From an uncultured Collinsella sp. (GTDB taxonomy: Bacteria; Actinomycetota; Coriobacteriia; Coriobacteriales; Coriobacteriaceae), in the NCBI GenBank assembly GCA_902470365.1, contig CABRFZ010000015.1, forward strand, positions 1 through 50,766: a DNA stretch of 50,766 bases. The letters run 5' to 3'. This document shows, one piece after another, positions 8,478 through 16,860 of the stretch. The notes below the pieces were generated by a model. The model was not told the DNA's origin, ran no database searches, and worked only from the letters and a program-made list of their open reading frames with translations. The first letter of the stretch is position 1. Each line of letters starts with the position of its first letter. A program made the translations under genes and the position numbers.

Positions 8478-9920
8478 ATGGCAGCGGAAAGTTCGAAAGG
8501 CATCAAGCAGTTCAAGGTCCCGCACGTATATGCGATCATCTTTGCACTTATGGTCATCTTCGCTGTTCTCACGTGGATTGTTCCCTCTGGGTCCTATCAG
8601 CGTCAGGAGGTGAACGGTCGTGAAGTCACTGTCGCAGGTACGTATGAGCAGAGTGAAAAGACATATATTGACGAGGAAACCGGGGATGAAGTAGATCTCA
8701 GACAAGGCGTCTTCGATGTTCTTCAGGCTCCAACGCGCGGTATACAAGAGGCAATTGAGGTCGTTGCATTCATCTTGATTGTGGGCGGTTCGTTCCAGGT
8801 TATTACTAAAACGGGCGCTATCACGAGCGGAATGGGTCGTGTCGTTCGCCGCTTTAAGAACAAAGACATTCTAATTATTCCTATTGCGATGGTTCTCTTT
8901 GCATTGGGCGGAACGAGCTTTGGCATGGCGGAAGAAACTCTCCCGTTCTTTGCGATCTTCATGCCAATTATGATGGCTATGGGCTTCGACTCGATGACGG
9001 CGTTCATGGTCGTGTTCGTTGGAGCGCGCACGGGCTACATCGCCTCAACAATTAATCCGTTTAATGTTCTCATTGCGCAAGGTATTCTTGGTATTCAGGG
9101 CAACCCCCAGCTGTGGCTGCGTATGATTGCCTGGGTTGTTTTGACCGCCGTTGCAATTACTTGGGTTGTCCTCTATGCACGAAGGGTAAAGAAGAACCCT
9201 GAGTCATCGATCACATTTGAGGATGATATCGCCAAGAAAGTCGAGTTCGCTGCCGATGAATCTGCCCTTGACGCGGAATTTACGGGTCGTCAAAAAGGCG
9301 TGCTTGCGGTATTTATCGCTGGAATGTGCCTTATCATCTGGGGACTTGTGACCCAGGGCTGGTATATGAACGAGATTTCTGCGGTCTTTTTGGCCATGGG
9401 CCTGTTGGCTGGTGTTATTGCAGGCTTTAGTCAGGATGTCATCGCTCAGGAATTTGTTGCGGGTATCGCTGACTTTGCTTTCTCGGCAATTGTCGTTGGA
9501 CTTGCGCGTGGCATCCTTGTCATTGCCTCTGACGGCATGATCATCGATACCATCCTCAATGCGCTCGCCACTGGTCTGGGCGGCATCCCGGCGGTTCTCT
9601 TTACTACGCTTCTTTATGCGGTTGAGAACCTCCTGGCGATTCTGGTTCCCAGCTCATCTGGCCTTGCAGCACTGACCGCTCCCATTTTTGGACCTTTGAC
9701 CGAACTCATGGGCCTTAATCCCGAGGCTGCCGTGTGGGCTCTCTCCATGGGTAGCGCGACGATGTCTTTGATCTGTCCTACTAGCGCCATTCTTGTAGCG
9801 GGTTTGGGCGTGTGCAAGAACAAGCTTGGCCAGTGGTGGAAGACCGTTTGGAAATTCTTCTTGGTCGTGTCACTCATCAATATCGTATTCGTGGCAATCT
9901 CGGGACTTATTGCCCTGTAG
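8478..9920 (+). CDS. YfcC-family arginine/ornithine antiporter (ArcD-type)
   Basis: A 480-residue integral membrane protein of the YfcC / C4-dicarboxylate anaerobic carrier superfamily. About 11-12 hydrophobic segments are visible, from YAIIFALMVIFAVLTWIV near residue 20 to the C-terminal FFLVVSLINIVFVAISGLI. A polar loop at about residues 38-75 should face outward. Conserved small-residue stretches include GGTSFGMAEETLPF and VPSSSGLAALTAPIFGPL. In arginine deiminase loci this family exchanges arginine for ornithine, and the immediate neighbours arcA2 and arcB support that role. A very strong ribosome site (AAGGAGGAGAT) precedes the ATG. The gene is first in a rightward three-gene operon. Confidence 0.85.
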   Translation: MAAESSKGIKQFKVPHVYAIIFALMVIFAVLTWIVPSGSYQRQEVNGREVTVAGTYEQSEKTYIDEETGDEVDLRQGVFDVLQAPTRGIQEAIEVVAFILIVGGSFQVITKTGAITSGMGRVVRRFKNKDILIIPIAMVLFALGGTSFGMAEETLPFFAIFMPIMMAMGFDSMTAFMVVFVGARTGYIASTINPFNVLIAQGILGIQGNPQLWLRMIAWVVLTAVAITWVVLYARRVKKNPESSITFEDDIAKKVEFAADESALDAEFTGRQKGVLAVFIAGMCLIIWGLVTQGWYMNEISAVFLAMGLLAGVIAGFSQDVIAQEFVAGIADFAFSAIVVGLARGILVIASDGMIIDTILNALATGLGGIPAVLFTTLLYAVENLLAILVPSSSGLAALTAPIFGPLTELMGLNPEAAVWALSMGSATMSLICPTSAILVAGLGVCKNKLGQWWKTVWKFFLVVSLINIVFVAISGLIAL

Positions 9921-9948
9921 GTTTCATGGCTGAAATGGAGTAACAGGA

Positions 9949-11193
9949 ATGTCTAAAGGACTGAATGTACACAGCGAGATTGGTAAGCTCAAAAAAGTTG
10001 TGCTTCACCGCCCCGGTCGTGACCTTGTGAACGTAAAGGCAGAAGAGTTCGAGGATGTCTGGATTCACGACTGTTTCTATCTTGATGTGGCTCAAAAGGA
10101 GCATGATGCCTTTGCGGATCTTCTAAGGAGCGAAGGTGTTGAGGTTCTCTATATGGAGAAACTCGTTGCTGAAGCGCTGGATGCATGCCCCTCGGCTCGC
10201 GCTGAGTTTACCGATACATTTATGGCTGAGAGCGGGATTGTCAATCCTATGCTTGAGCAGGCTGTTCGTGAAAAGCTCGACGCTATTTCAGATTCGTATC
10301 AGTTTGTACTTGAGGCTATGGGGGGGTATCGTTATCGTGACCTTGAGCTGCCTCGCGTTTCGACTACGCTTAGTATGATGGATAATGAGGATGCGAAGCC
10401 CGATGATTTGGTGCTGAAGCCTCTTCCGAGTTCATATTTCTCTCGCGATCCTCTTGCTTCCGTGGGCAAAGGCGTTCTGCTTCACCATATGTATTGGAAA
10501 CAGCGAGATCGTGAAGTGCCCTTCTATGAAGCGATTTTCAAATACCATCCCGATTATGCAGGGACTCCGATTTGGTACGACCATAAGAATCCCTGGCATA
10601 TCGAGGGCGGTGATGTGCTTAACATTAACGCTCATACCTTGGCTATTGGAATTAGCCAGCGAACTGAGGCGGCTGCGATTGAGGAGCTTGCAAAGAATTT
10701 GTTCTGGGGATCTGGGAATTCTGAGATCGATACCGTTTACGCTATTAAAATCCCCAACGGCTATGCTTACATGCATCTTGACACCGTTTGCACCATGGTG
10801 GATTTCGATAAGTTCACAGTTTATCCCGGTATTTTTGAGACCCTTCGTGTTTATCGTCTGACTCGTGGTGACTCTGAGGGAATGGTCGCTGTTCAAGAGA
10901 TTGATGACACGCTTGAACATATTCTTGAAATGGCTACTGGCGTGGAGAAGGTGCAGCTTATTGAGTGCGGTGCCGGCGATATGGTTGAGGCATCTCGCGA
11001 GCAGTGGAACGACGGGTCGAACACTCTTGCCGTTGCTCCTGGTAAAGTCTGTGTTTACGAGCGCAATGTTGTCACAAATGATGAGCTCTACAAGAACGGT
11101 TTGGAACTTTTGGTCGTTCCCTCCGAGGAACTGTCCCGCGGTCGTGGCGGCCCGCGCTGCATGAGCATGCCCTTCTGGCGCGAAGATATTTAG
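9949..11193 (+). CDS. arcA: Arginine deiminase 2 (canonical)
   Basis: A 414-residue arginine deiminase with all expected landmarks: VVLHRPG near the N-terminus, YFSRDP, HIEGGD, GISQRTE, HLDT, and the C-terminal RGRGGPRCMSMP with the nucleophilic cysteine (C404) and the arginine five residues before it. It converts arginine to citrulline and ammonia. It lies 28 bases after the antiporter stop and 32 bases before the arcB start, so the three genes are probably one transcript. The sequence differs considerably from arcA1 across the divergent gap, which argues against a recent duplication. The ribosome site is GGAG about 8 bases before the ATG. Confidence 0.93.
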   Translation: MSKGLNVHSEIGKLKKVVLHRPGRDLVNVKAEEFEDVWIHDCFYLDVAQKEHDAFADLLRSEGVEVLYMEKLVAEALDACPSARAEFTDTFMAESGIVNPMLEQAVREKLDAISDSYQFVLEAMGGYRYRDLELPRVSTTLSMMDNEDAKPDDLVLKPLPSSYFSRDPLASVGKGVLLHHMYWKQRDREVPFYEAIFKYHPDYAGTPIWYDHKNPWHIEGGDVLNINAHTLAIGISQRTEAAAIEELAKNLFWGSGNSEIDTVYAIKIPNGYAYMHLDTVCTMVDFDKFTVYPGIFETLRVYRLTRGDSEGMVAVQEIDDTLEHILEMATGVEKVQLIECGAGDMVEASREQWNDGSNTLAVAPGKVCVYERNVVTNDELYKNGLELLVVPSEELSRGRGGPRCMSMPFWREDI

Positions 11194-11225
11194 TTACAAA
11201 TCCACTGTGATAGGAGATGGCGAAT

Positions 11226-12236
11226 ATGGGTGTTAATATCGCTGGGCGCAGTTTTCTGAAGCTGCTTGATTACACGACGGAAGAGATTGAGTATCTGCTT
11301 GAGCTTTCTGCTAACTTCAAAAGCATGAAGCGTGCCGGTGTTCCGCATAAATACCTTGAAGGCAAGAATATTGTTTTGCTATTTGAGAAGACTTCCACGC
11401 GTACTCGCTGCGCCTTCGAAGTTGGTGCACTTGACCTTGGCATGGGTGTAACTTATTTGGATCCGGGCTCGTCCCAGATGGGCAAAAAGGAATCGATTGA
11501 GGACACGGCTCGCGTCCTTGGCCGCATGTATGACGGAATTGAATACCGCGGCTTTGAACAGGCGAAGGTTGAGGAGCTTGCTGCAAAAGCTGGGGTTCCC
11601 GTTTGGAATGGGCTGACTACTGAATTTCACCCGACTCAAGTGCTTGCCGATATTCTGACCATGCGTGAAGAGTTTGGAGAGATTAAGGGCAGGAAACTTA
11701 CATTTTTTGGTAAGGCGGCCGGAAACGTCGCCGATTCGCTCATGGTCATTTGCGCTAAGCTCGGCATTAACTACTGTTCTTGCGGCCCAATCGGGGGAAA
11801 TTCGGAGGGGGCTACATCCTATGATCCTGAACTCCTTGCAGAATGTAGTCGTATTGCGGCCGAGCATGGATCGACGATTACCATTACAGAGGATATTGAG
11901 GAAGGCGCTCGTGATGCCGATGTAATTTACACGGATGTTTGGGTTGGCATGGGTCAGCCCGCAGAGCTGTGGGAAAGCCGCATTAAGCTCATGTCGCCGT
12001 ATCGTGTGACCGCTGAGGTGATGTCTATGGCAAAGCCCGAGGCGATTTTCCTCCACTGCCTTCCGAGCTTCCACGATACTAATACTACTGTTGGTGCCGA
12101 AATTGCTGAGAAGTTTGGAGTTGTCGAAATGGAAGTCACGGACGAGGTTTTTGAGTCCGATAAGTCTCGTGTTTTCCAAGAAGCGGAGAATCGCATGCAT
12201 ACGATTAAGGCGGTGATGTACGCAACGCTTAAGTAG
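11226..12236 (+). CDS. arcB: Catabolic ornithine carbamoyltransferase
   Basis: This enzyme converts citrulline and phosphate to ornithine and carbamoyl phosphate in the catabolic direction. The carbamoyl-phosphate site EKTSTRTRCAFEVGA is at about 52-66 and HPTQ lies further on. The ornithine loop is HCLPSFHD near residue 273. Length (336 residues) is normal. ATG 11226 is preferred because AGGAG lies 9 bases upstream; ATG 11217 directly abuts AGGAG. Its place after the antiporter and arcA2 supports catabolic ArcB rather than biosynthetic ArgF. Carbamate kinase (arcC), which would convert carbamoyl phosphate to ATP, does not follow and is not in this window. Confidence 0.92.
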   Translation: MGVNIAGRSFLKLLDYTTEEIEYLLELSANFKSMKRAGVPHKYLEGKNIVLLFEKTSTRTRCAFEVGALDLGMGVTYLDPGSSQMGKKESIEDTARVLGRMYDGIEYRGFEQAKVEELAAKAGVPVWNGLTTEFHPTQVLADILTMREEFGEIKGRKLTFFGKAAGNVADSLMVICAKLGINYCSCGPIGGNSEGATSYDPELLAECSRIAAEHGSTITITEDIEEGARDADVIYTDVWVGMGQPAELWESRIKLMSPYRVTAEVMSMAKPEAIFLHCLPSFHDTNTTVGAEIAEKFGVVEMEVTDEVFESDKSRVFQEAENRMHTIKAVMYATLK

Positions 12237-12321
12237 CGGGGCGTTGAGAAAACAGTCGCAAATCTGTTTGCCATACTATATTTCTCTCAACAAGCTGATA
12301 GGATACAGGGGAGAATGATGC

Positions 12322-12357
12322 GCGCGTCAGTCGATTTTTTCGACTGACGCGCTTTGT
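12322..12357 (+). terminator. Terminator between arcB and queA
   Basis: A perfect 13-bp stem (12322-12334 with 12340-12352) encloses a five-T loop, followed by TTTGTG. It most likely ends the arginine operon, though it lies only about 15 bases before the queA start and could also influence queA. Confidence 0.75.
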
Positions 12358-12370
12358 GAAAGAGGCAAAG

Positions 12371-13582
12371 ATGCGTACCGATGATTTTGACTATAACCTG
12401 CCCGAAGAGCTCATTGCCCAGGCGCCTGCCGAGCCGCGCGACTCCTGCCGCCTGCTGGTGGTTGATCGCAAGGGCTCCGAGGCAGGAACGCCGCTGGAGC
12501 ATGGCGGCACCGTTGAGCACCGCATCTTTCGCGACATCATCGACTATATCGAGCCGGGCGATGTGCTCGTCATCAACAAGACGCGCGTGATGCCGGCCCG
12601 CCTGATCGGTCGCAAGTCGGGTTCGGGTGGCGTGGTCGAGACGCTGCTGCTCAAGCGCCGTGAGGATGTTGACCCGCTGGGCCACGTTTGGGAGTGCCTG
12701 GTCAAGCCGGGTAAGCGCCTGAAGCCCGGTGCTCAGATTGAGTATCGCGCCGGTGGCGCCCATGCGCCCGAGGGGGCTCCCGTGGTGCTGACGGCCGAGG
12801 TCATCGACTTTGTCACCGATAGCCGCGGTGGCCGTCTGGTGCGCTTTGAGCCGGCCGGTTGCAATGCTGCCGGCGAGTCGCGCACGCTCGACGAGGCCAT
12901 CCATGCGGCCGGCCACGTGCCGCTGCCGCCCTACATTACCGATTACGAGGGCGATCCCGAGAAGTACCAGACCGTCTACGCCATGAAGGAGGAGCACTCG
13001 GCTGCCGCTCCCACGGCGGGTCTGCACTTTACGCCCGAGCTCATGGCTGCCATCGAGGCCAAGGGCGCCAAGTTTGCTGCCGTCGAACTCGAGGTGGGTA
13101 TCGACACCTTCCGTCTGGTGGAGGAGGACGATCCCACGCAGCACGTTATGCACACCGAGCGCTACCACGTGTCTCAGGAGGTTGTCGACGCCGTGCATAA
13201 GGCAAAGGCCGAGGGCCATCGTGTGATCGCTGTCGGTACCACGGCGGTGCGCTCGCTCGAGAGCGCGTTTGACGCAGAAGCCCCGGTGTTCGATCCGGCC
13301 GTGACGGCGCGCTATTTTGAAGGCCGCGAGGACGGAGCCGACACGCTTGGCCGCGGTGACATCGTGGTGCGCGAGAACGCCACGACGCAGCTCTACCTCA
13401 TGCCCGGCTCGACCTATCACGTGGTAGACGCGCTGATCACGAACTTCCACGTGCCGCGCTCCACGCTCATGATGCTCGTGAGCGCACTTGCCACCCGCGA
13501 CCAGATCATGGATGCCTACGCTGCTGCTATCGAAGAACGTTACCGCTTCTTCAGCTTCGGCGACGCGATGCTCATTCAGTAG
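12371..13582 (+). CDS. queA: S-adenosylmethionine:tRNA ribosyltransferase-isomerase QueA
   Basis: QueA moves the ribosyl part of SAM onto preQ1 in the tRNA anticodon, making epoxyqueuosine. Motifs seen in order: FDYNLPEELIAQ near the start, GDVLVINKTRVMPARL, HVPLPPYI, the strongly conserved HSAAAPTAGLHFTPEL, VELEVGIDTFR and NFHVPRSTLMMLVSAL. At 403 residues it is longer than the usual 340-360; the extra length is spread over insertions at about 30-45 and 70-150. ATG 12371 has AGAGG six bases upstream. The product feeds QueH (5679), and Tgt (17258) makes its substrate. Confidence 0.95.
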   Translation: MRTDDFDYNLPEELIAQAPAEPRDSCRLLVVDRKGSEAGTPLEHGGTVEHRIFRDIIDYIEPGDVLVINKTRVMPARLIGRKSGSGGVVETLLLKRREDVDPLGHVWECLVKPGKRLKPGAQIEYRAGGAHAPEGAPVVLTAEVIDFVTDSRGGRLVRFEPAGCNAAGESRTLDEAIHAAGHVPLPPYITDYEGDPEKYQTVYAMKEEHSAAAPTAGLHFTPELMAAIEAKGAKFAAVELEVGIDTFRLVEEDDPTQHVMHTERYHVSQEVVDAVHKAKAEGHRVIAVGTTAVRSLESAFDAEAPVFDPAVTARYFEGREDGADTLGRGDIVVRENATTQLYLMPGSTYHVVDALITNFHVPRSTLMMLVSALATRDQIMDAYAAAIEERYRFFSFGDAMLIQ

Positions 13583-13610
13583 GTTACGGCGTTTTACAAA
13601 CGCCGTAACC
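13582..13610. repeat. Gene-end hairpin directly after queA
   Basis: A perfect 13-bp stem (13582-13594 with 13598-13610) around a 3-nt loop. It begins at the last base of the queA stop codon. No T-tract follows on the plus strand, so it is not a textbook intrinsic terminator. A similar hairpin with different stem sequence (16833-16860) stands just after the dehydrogenase stop and before the second copy of the structured element. Confidence 0.75.
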
Positions 13611-13722
13611 GGTCGACGCTGCGCGGGCCGCATTTGGACAATCTGACGTTCAACTTCAAGGGCGCGACCAGAAGGTCAGCGCCCTTTCGTTTCACGTCAC
13701 CTTGTCTCAAATGCGACCCGCT
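13611..13722 (+). ncRNA. Candidate structured RNA, copy 1
   Basis: Three stacked helices can be drawn. P1 pairs 13623-13641 with 13702-13721, with one C/A mismatch and a bulged T at 13707. P2 pairs TGACGT (13644-13649) with ACGTCA (13694-13699). P3 pairs 13658-13669 with 13674-13686, with a bulged A at 13678 and an AGAA loop. Between helices lie TC opposite CC, and TCAACTTC opposite TCGTTTC. Copy 2 keeps these loops and both bulges while all helix sequences differ. The strand is assumed to be plus; nothing here proves it. I cannot tell whether it matches a known RNA family. Confidence 0.7.
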
Positions 13723-13763
13723 CGCTGACTCTGCCATTACATCGGTGTTGCCGTGGTTGTTGA

Positions 13764-13836
13764 GTAGTCATTGGGCACTTGGCACTTGGGGACGTTCCTT
13801 TTGTGCCGGCACCTGGGGACAGTCCTTATGTCAAGA
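13764..13836. repeat. GGGGAC-type intergenic repeat, copy A
   Basis: The stretch contains AGTAGTCATTGGG, CACTTGGGGACGTTCCTTTT, GTGCCGGCACCTGGGGACAG and TCCTTATGTC. It shares these blocks with copies at 17014, 30081 and 50551. This copy is short and lacks the complementary right half seen at 17014 and 50551. It directly follows the structured element, as at 17014. Confidence 0.7.
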
Positions 13837-13880
13837 GGTCGGTGCAAGAGGGATAGGTTGCCTTGCGTCGATCTAAATAA

Positions 13881-13944
13881 GTTGCGGTGAGATAGTTCTT
13901 GAATTGGCTTTTTGAGGGCTAAACAGGAACTATCTCACCGCAAC
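13881..13944. repeat. TTGCGGTG inverted repeat, copy A
   Basis: Outer arms (GTTGCGGTGAGATAGTTC at the left, its complement ending at 13944) enclose a short inner stem that needs several G-U pairs if read on the plus strand. Copies B (20033) and C (23305) keep the layout with different inner stems. It lies just before the 3' end of the leftward coiled-coil gene. Confidence 0.8.
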
Positions 13945-13971
13945 TGCGTTGAGCGTTTTTTGGCAGCTGGT

Positions 13972-15735
13972 TTACTTGCTTGCGAACAGCCAGACTAGGA
14001 TGATCACGAGGACTACGGCGATAATGCAGACGATGGCGCCGGTGAATTTGATGCGGGAGTCGCGGGTACGCTCGCGCACCGCGTCCTCGGTGGCCTCGAG
14101 CTGGGTGACTTCTTGCTCGGTCTCGGCGTGTTCGGCTTTGTCTCGGGCCAAGGATCCTGCAAGCGACTCAGTAATCTCTGGGTGGTCGTGTACTTCTGTC
14201 GCCTGTTCGATGATCGACTGCGCATGTGCGGCATCTGCTTGGGCGTTGGCGATGCTCTGCTCTTGGTCGCGGCGTGCCTTGTCCTCGGCAGTGATCTTCT
14301 CGCGCAGTTCGCGCTGGCGCGTTGCGGCGGCAGTCTTCGCCGTCTGCAGCTCGTCGCGCGCGGCATCGGCCTCTGCCGTCACGGCTTGGTGCGCGCGTTT
14401 GGCTTCGGCAATGGGGGCCTGCGCCTGTTCGACGGCCTGCTCGGCTGCGGCAAGCGAGTGCTCAAGGTCGGCGGTGATGCGCGGGACATCTTCTTCGGCT
14501 TTTCGCAGGGCATCTGCCGTGTCGGAGATCTGCATCGAGAGCTCGCTAGTGCGCACCGTATAGTTGGCGGGATTTGCCGAGGGATTGCGTTGCAGCTCGG
14601 CATACTCATGACGCAGCGTCTCGAGCTGGGCGCGCGTGGCGTCGACGGTTTGTTGTGCGGCCGCAATGCCAGCGTCTCGCTCGACCTTCACCTTGTCGCG
14701 GATGCGCTTGGAATCCTCAAGACGTCGAACGAGGCGGTTGCCGGTCTCGCGAGAGCTCGCCTCGCGGGCCTCCACGGCGTCGAGCGCGGCCTTCAGGCGG
14801 AGCTCAGTCGCGTCATCCTCTGTCTTCATTTGTTCGAACTGACCCTTGAGCTCTGTCGCTTTGGCGGCGTGGGCATCACGGTCAATCTCGGCTGCCGCAG
14901 CGGTCTTTTGCGCTGTGGCGATCGCCTGACGCTGGTCGGCGACGATCTGGTCGTAGCGGCCTGCGATATCCTGGCGCGTCTCGAGTTCCTCGGCCTGATC
15001 GGCAATGCGCTGCTCAAGTTCGGCCAGGTGGGTGCGGGCATCGGCAAGTGCCTTTTTCGCGGCATTCATCTCGCGCATGGCCGAGGCGCCCTGGGCGATA
15101 AAGGTGCCCACGGCGTTCGCAGTGTTCGAGACAGCGGTCCCCAGATCGCGGCTCGCGGCGGGGGAGTGCGGGGCGGTCGGGCGAGCGATGTCGGCAGCGT
15201 CCGCATCGGCAGCCTGCGGCGCGGCGATATTGCCGGTACCGCCCTCGACCACAGAAAAGCCTGCTGCGTGCGGATCGACCGCATCGGCGCCGATCGTGGG
15301 GTGCTCGAGCTGCAGAAACGATGGCATGGTGCTGCCCTGGTCGGCAACCGGAGTCTCGCCGGGCACAAAGGTCGAGGCCGCCTCGGCGGCCTCCTCTTCC
15401 TCGGCATCAATATCGGTATCGGCGACGGCGTCTTTCATCGCTTTGACAGCATCCATCATGGAGTCCATGACGGCATCGAGCTCTTCTTCCGAAGACACCT
15501 CGATGGGGCCCGCTGCTTGCGGGGCGTCGTCCTGTACGGGGGCGTCGTCCTGAGCGGGCGCATCGTCGCTTTGCTCATCGGCGTTTTCTGTTTCGGGGGT
15601 TTCCGCCGTAGCGCTTTCGTCCAAGATGGGGCCGTCGACGTCGGTACTATCGCAGGTCACAGCGTCAGTATCTGTGGTGACGTCTGCGGGATCATCAATA
15701 TGCTGTTGAGTCTGGGGGTCCAGCTCGTCTGTCAT
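13972..15735 (-). CDS. Tail-anchored coiled-coil protein of unknown function
   Basis: A 587-residue protein in three parts. Residues 1-220 are acidic, low in complexity and probably disordered, rich in D, E, A, T and P. Residues about 225-555 are an almost unbroken coiled coil rich in Ala, Glu, Gln, Arg and Lys, with heptad-like spacing. The last 25 residues form one hydrophobic helix (FTGAIVCIIAVVLVIILVWL) ending FASK, a C-terminal membrane anchor with the bulk in the cytoplasm. It resembles structural or scaffolding proteins more than an enzyme; no family is recognised. ATG 15735 has GAGGAG nine bases upstream, while ATG 15741 leaves only three. The 294-bp divergent gap to the dehydrogenase holds no other gene. 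Confidence 0.75.
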   Translation of the reverse strand: MTDELDPQTQQHIDDPADVTTDTDAVTCDSTDVDGPILDESATAETPETENADEQSDDAPAQDDAPVQDDAPQAAGPIEVSSEEELDAVMDSMMDAVKAMKDAVADTDIDAEEEEAAEAASTFVPGETPVADQGSTMPSFLQLEHPTIGADAVDPHAAGFSVVEGGTGNIAAPQAADADAADIARPTAPHSPAASRDLGTAVSNTANAVGTFIAQGASAMREMNAAKKALADARTHLAELEQRIADQAEELETRQDIAGRYDQIVADQRQAIATAQKTAAAAEIDRDAHAAKATELKGQFEQMKTEDDATELRLKAALDAVEAREASSRETGNRLVRRLEDSKRIRDKVKVERDAGIAAAQQTVDATRAQLETLRHEYAELQRNPSANPANYTVRTSELSMQISDTADALRKAEEDVPRITADLEHSLAAAEQAVEQAQAPIAEAKRAHQAVTAEADAARDELQTAKTAAATRQRELREKITAEDKARRDQEQSIANAQADAAHAQSIIEQATEVHDHPEITESLAGSLARDKAEHAETEQEVTQLEATEDAVRERTRDSRIKFTGAIVCIIAVVLVIILVWLFASK

Positions 15736-16029
15736 AGGCATGTGCTCCTCATCGTTGTTTGTCACCCTATGATAAAGTCTCGCGCCGACATCCCGCGCGC
15801 CGCAGCAAAGTTTCAAAACGTGTTCGATGGCTCGATCTGATAACAATAACTCGGTCGCTATATCCAGCTTGTACTTGACAATCCCTTCGCCGAACGACGT
15901 GGTGCCGTTCGCCTACCGTGGTCTTTTATTTTCGCTTGAACACGCTAAAGTTGCATTTCAGCTTTTGGCGCGTTTATTTGGATGCGCGCAGTCGGCGGGT
16001 TCGCCCGTCGCGATTTGAAAGGACTTTGT

Positions 16030-16830
16030 ATGGGACTTTTCACTGGTAAGACCGTGATCGTCACCGGCGGCGGCAAGGCCACGCTTAAGGACGGCTCCGC
16101 TGGCTCCATCGGCTACGGCATCGATATCGCTTTTGCCAAGGAGGGCGCAAACCTCGTCATCACCGGCCGCAACGTCGCCAAGCTCGATGCTGCCAAGGAA
16201 TCCCTCGAGGCCGAGTACGGCGTCAAGGTTCTGCCTGTTCAGGCCGATGTCTCGGCTGGTCAGGACAACGAGGCCGTCGTCCAGAACGTTATCGACAAGG
16301 CGATTGAGGAGTTCGGCCGCATCGACGCCGTCGTCAACAACGCCCAGGCCAGCGCCTCGGGTGTGACTATCGCCGACCACACTATGGACCAGTTTAACCT
16401 GGCCATCTACTCTGGCCTGTATGCCACCTATCTGTATATGCAGAAGGCCTATCCGCACCTGAAGGAGACCAAGGGTTCCGTGGTCAACTTTGCTTCGGGC
16501 GCCGGTCTGTTTGGCAACTACGGCCAGTGCAGCTATGCAGCCGCCAAGGAGGGCATCCGCGGTCTGACTCGCGTCGCCGCCAACGAGTGGGGCCCCGACG
16601 GCATCAACGTCAACATCGTGTGCCCGCTTGCCTGGACTGCTGCGCTCGAGAACTTCCAGGATGCCTATCCCGAGGCGTTTAAGGCCAACGTCCACATGCC
16701 GCCGGCAGGCCACTACGGCGACGTCGAGAAGGAGATCGGCCGCGTGGTCGTTCAGCTCTGCGGCCCCGACTTTAAGTATATGAACGGCGAGACCGTCACC
16801 CTCGAGGGTGGCATGGGCCAGCGGCCTTAG
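16030..16830 (+). CDS. Short-chain dehydrogenase/reductase with extended glycine loop
   Basis: A 266-residue NAD(P)-dependent oxidoreductase of the classical SDR fold. The nucleotide-binding loop is unusual: after VIVTGGG come about seven extra residues before GSIGYGI. NNAQASASG replaces NNAG, the catalytic pair is in SYAAAKEG (Tyr-x-x-x-Lys), and a serine lies in FASGAG. The C-terminus GETVTLEGGMG is typical. The substrate cannot be read from sequence; gut actinobacteria use SDRs on bile acids and steroids, so that is a possibility only. ATG 16030 has AAAGGA eight bases upstream. It stands alone, and a hairpin and the second structured element follow it. Confidence 0.85.
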   Translation: MGLFTGKTVIVTGGGKATLKDGSAGSIGYGIDIAFAKEGANLVITGRNVAKLDAAKESLEAEYGVKVLPVQADVSAGQDNEAVVQNVIDKAIEEFGRIDAVVNNAQASASGVTIADHTMDQFNLAIYSGLYATYLYMQKAYPHLKETKGSVVNFASGAGLFGNYGQCSYAAAKEGIRGLTRVAANEWGPDGINVNIVCPLAWTAALENFQDAYPEAFKANVHMPPAGHYGDVEKEIGRVVVQLCGPDFKYMNGETVTLEGGMGQRP

Positions 16831-16832
16831 GG

Positions 16833-16860
16833 GTTACGCGGTTTTACCAAACCGCGTAAC
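16833..16860. repeat. Gene-end hairpin after the dehydrogenase
   Basis: A 12-bp perfect stem (16833-16844 with 16849-16860) with loop TACC, starting two bases after the stop codon. Like its partner at 13582 it lacks a T-tract. The two share the pattern GTTACG-CGTAAC but differ by compensating changes inside the stem. Confidence 0.75.

Noticed and set aside
12287..13633. A 448-codon frame on the minus strand opposite queA
   Set aside because: It is a shadow of queA with no motif and it crosses the gene-end hairpin.
14113..15840. A 575-codon plus-strand frame opposite the coiled-coil gene
   Set aside because: The alternating coiled-coil codons produce a long mirror frame; it lacks a ribosome site and any domain, whereas the minus frame ends in a proper membrane helix.
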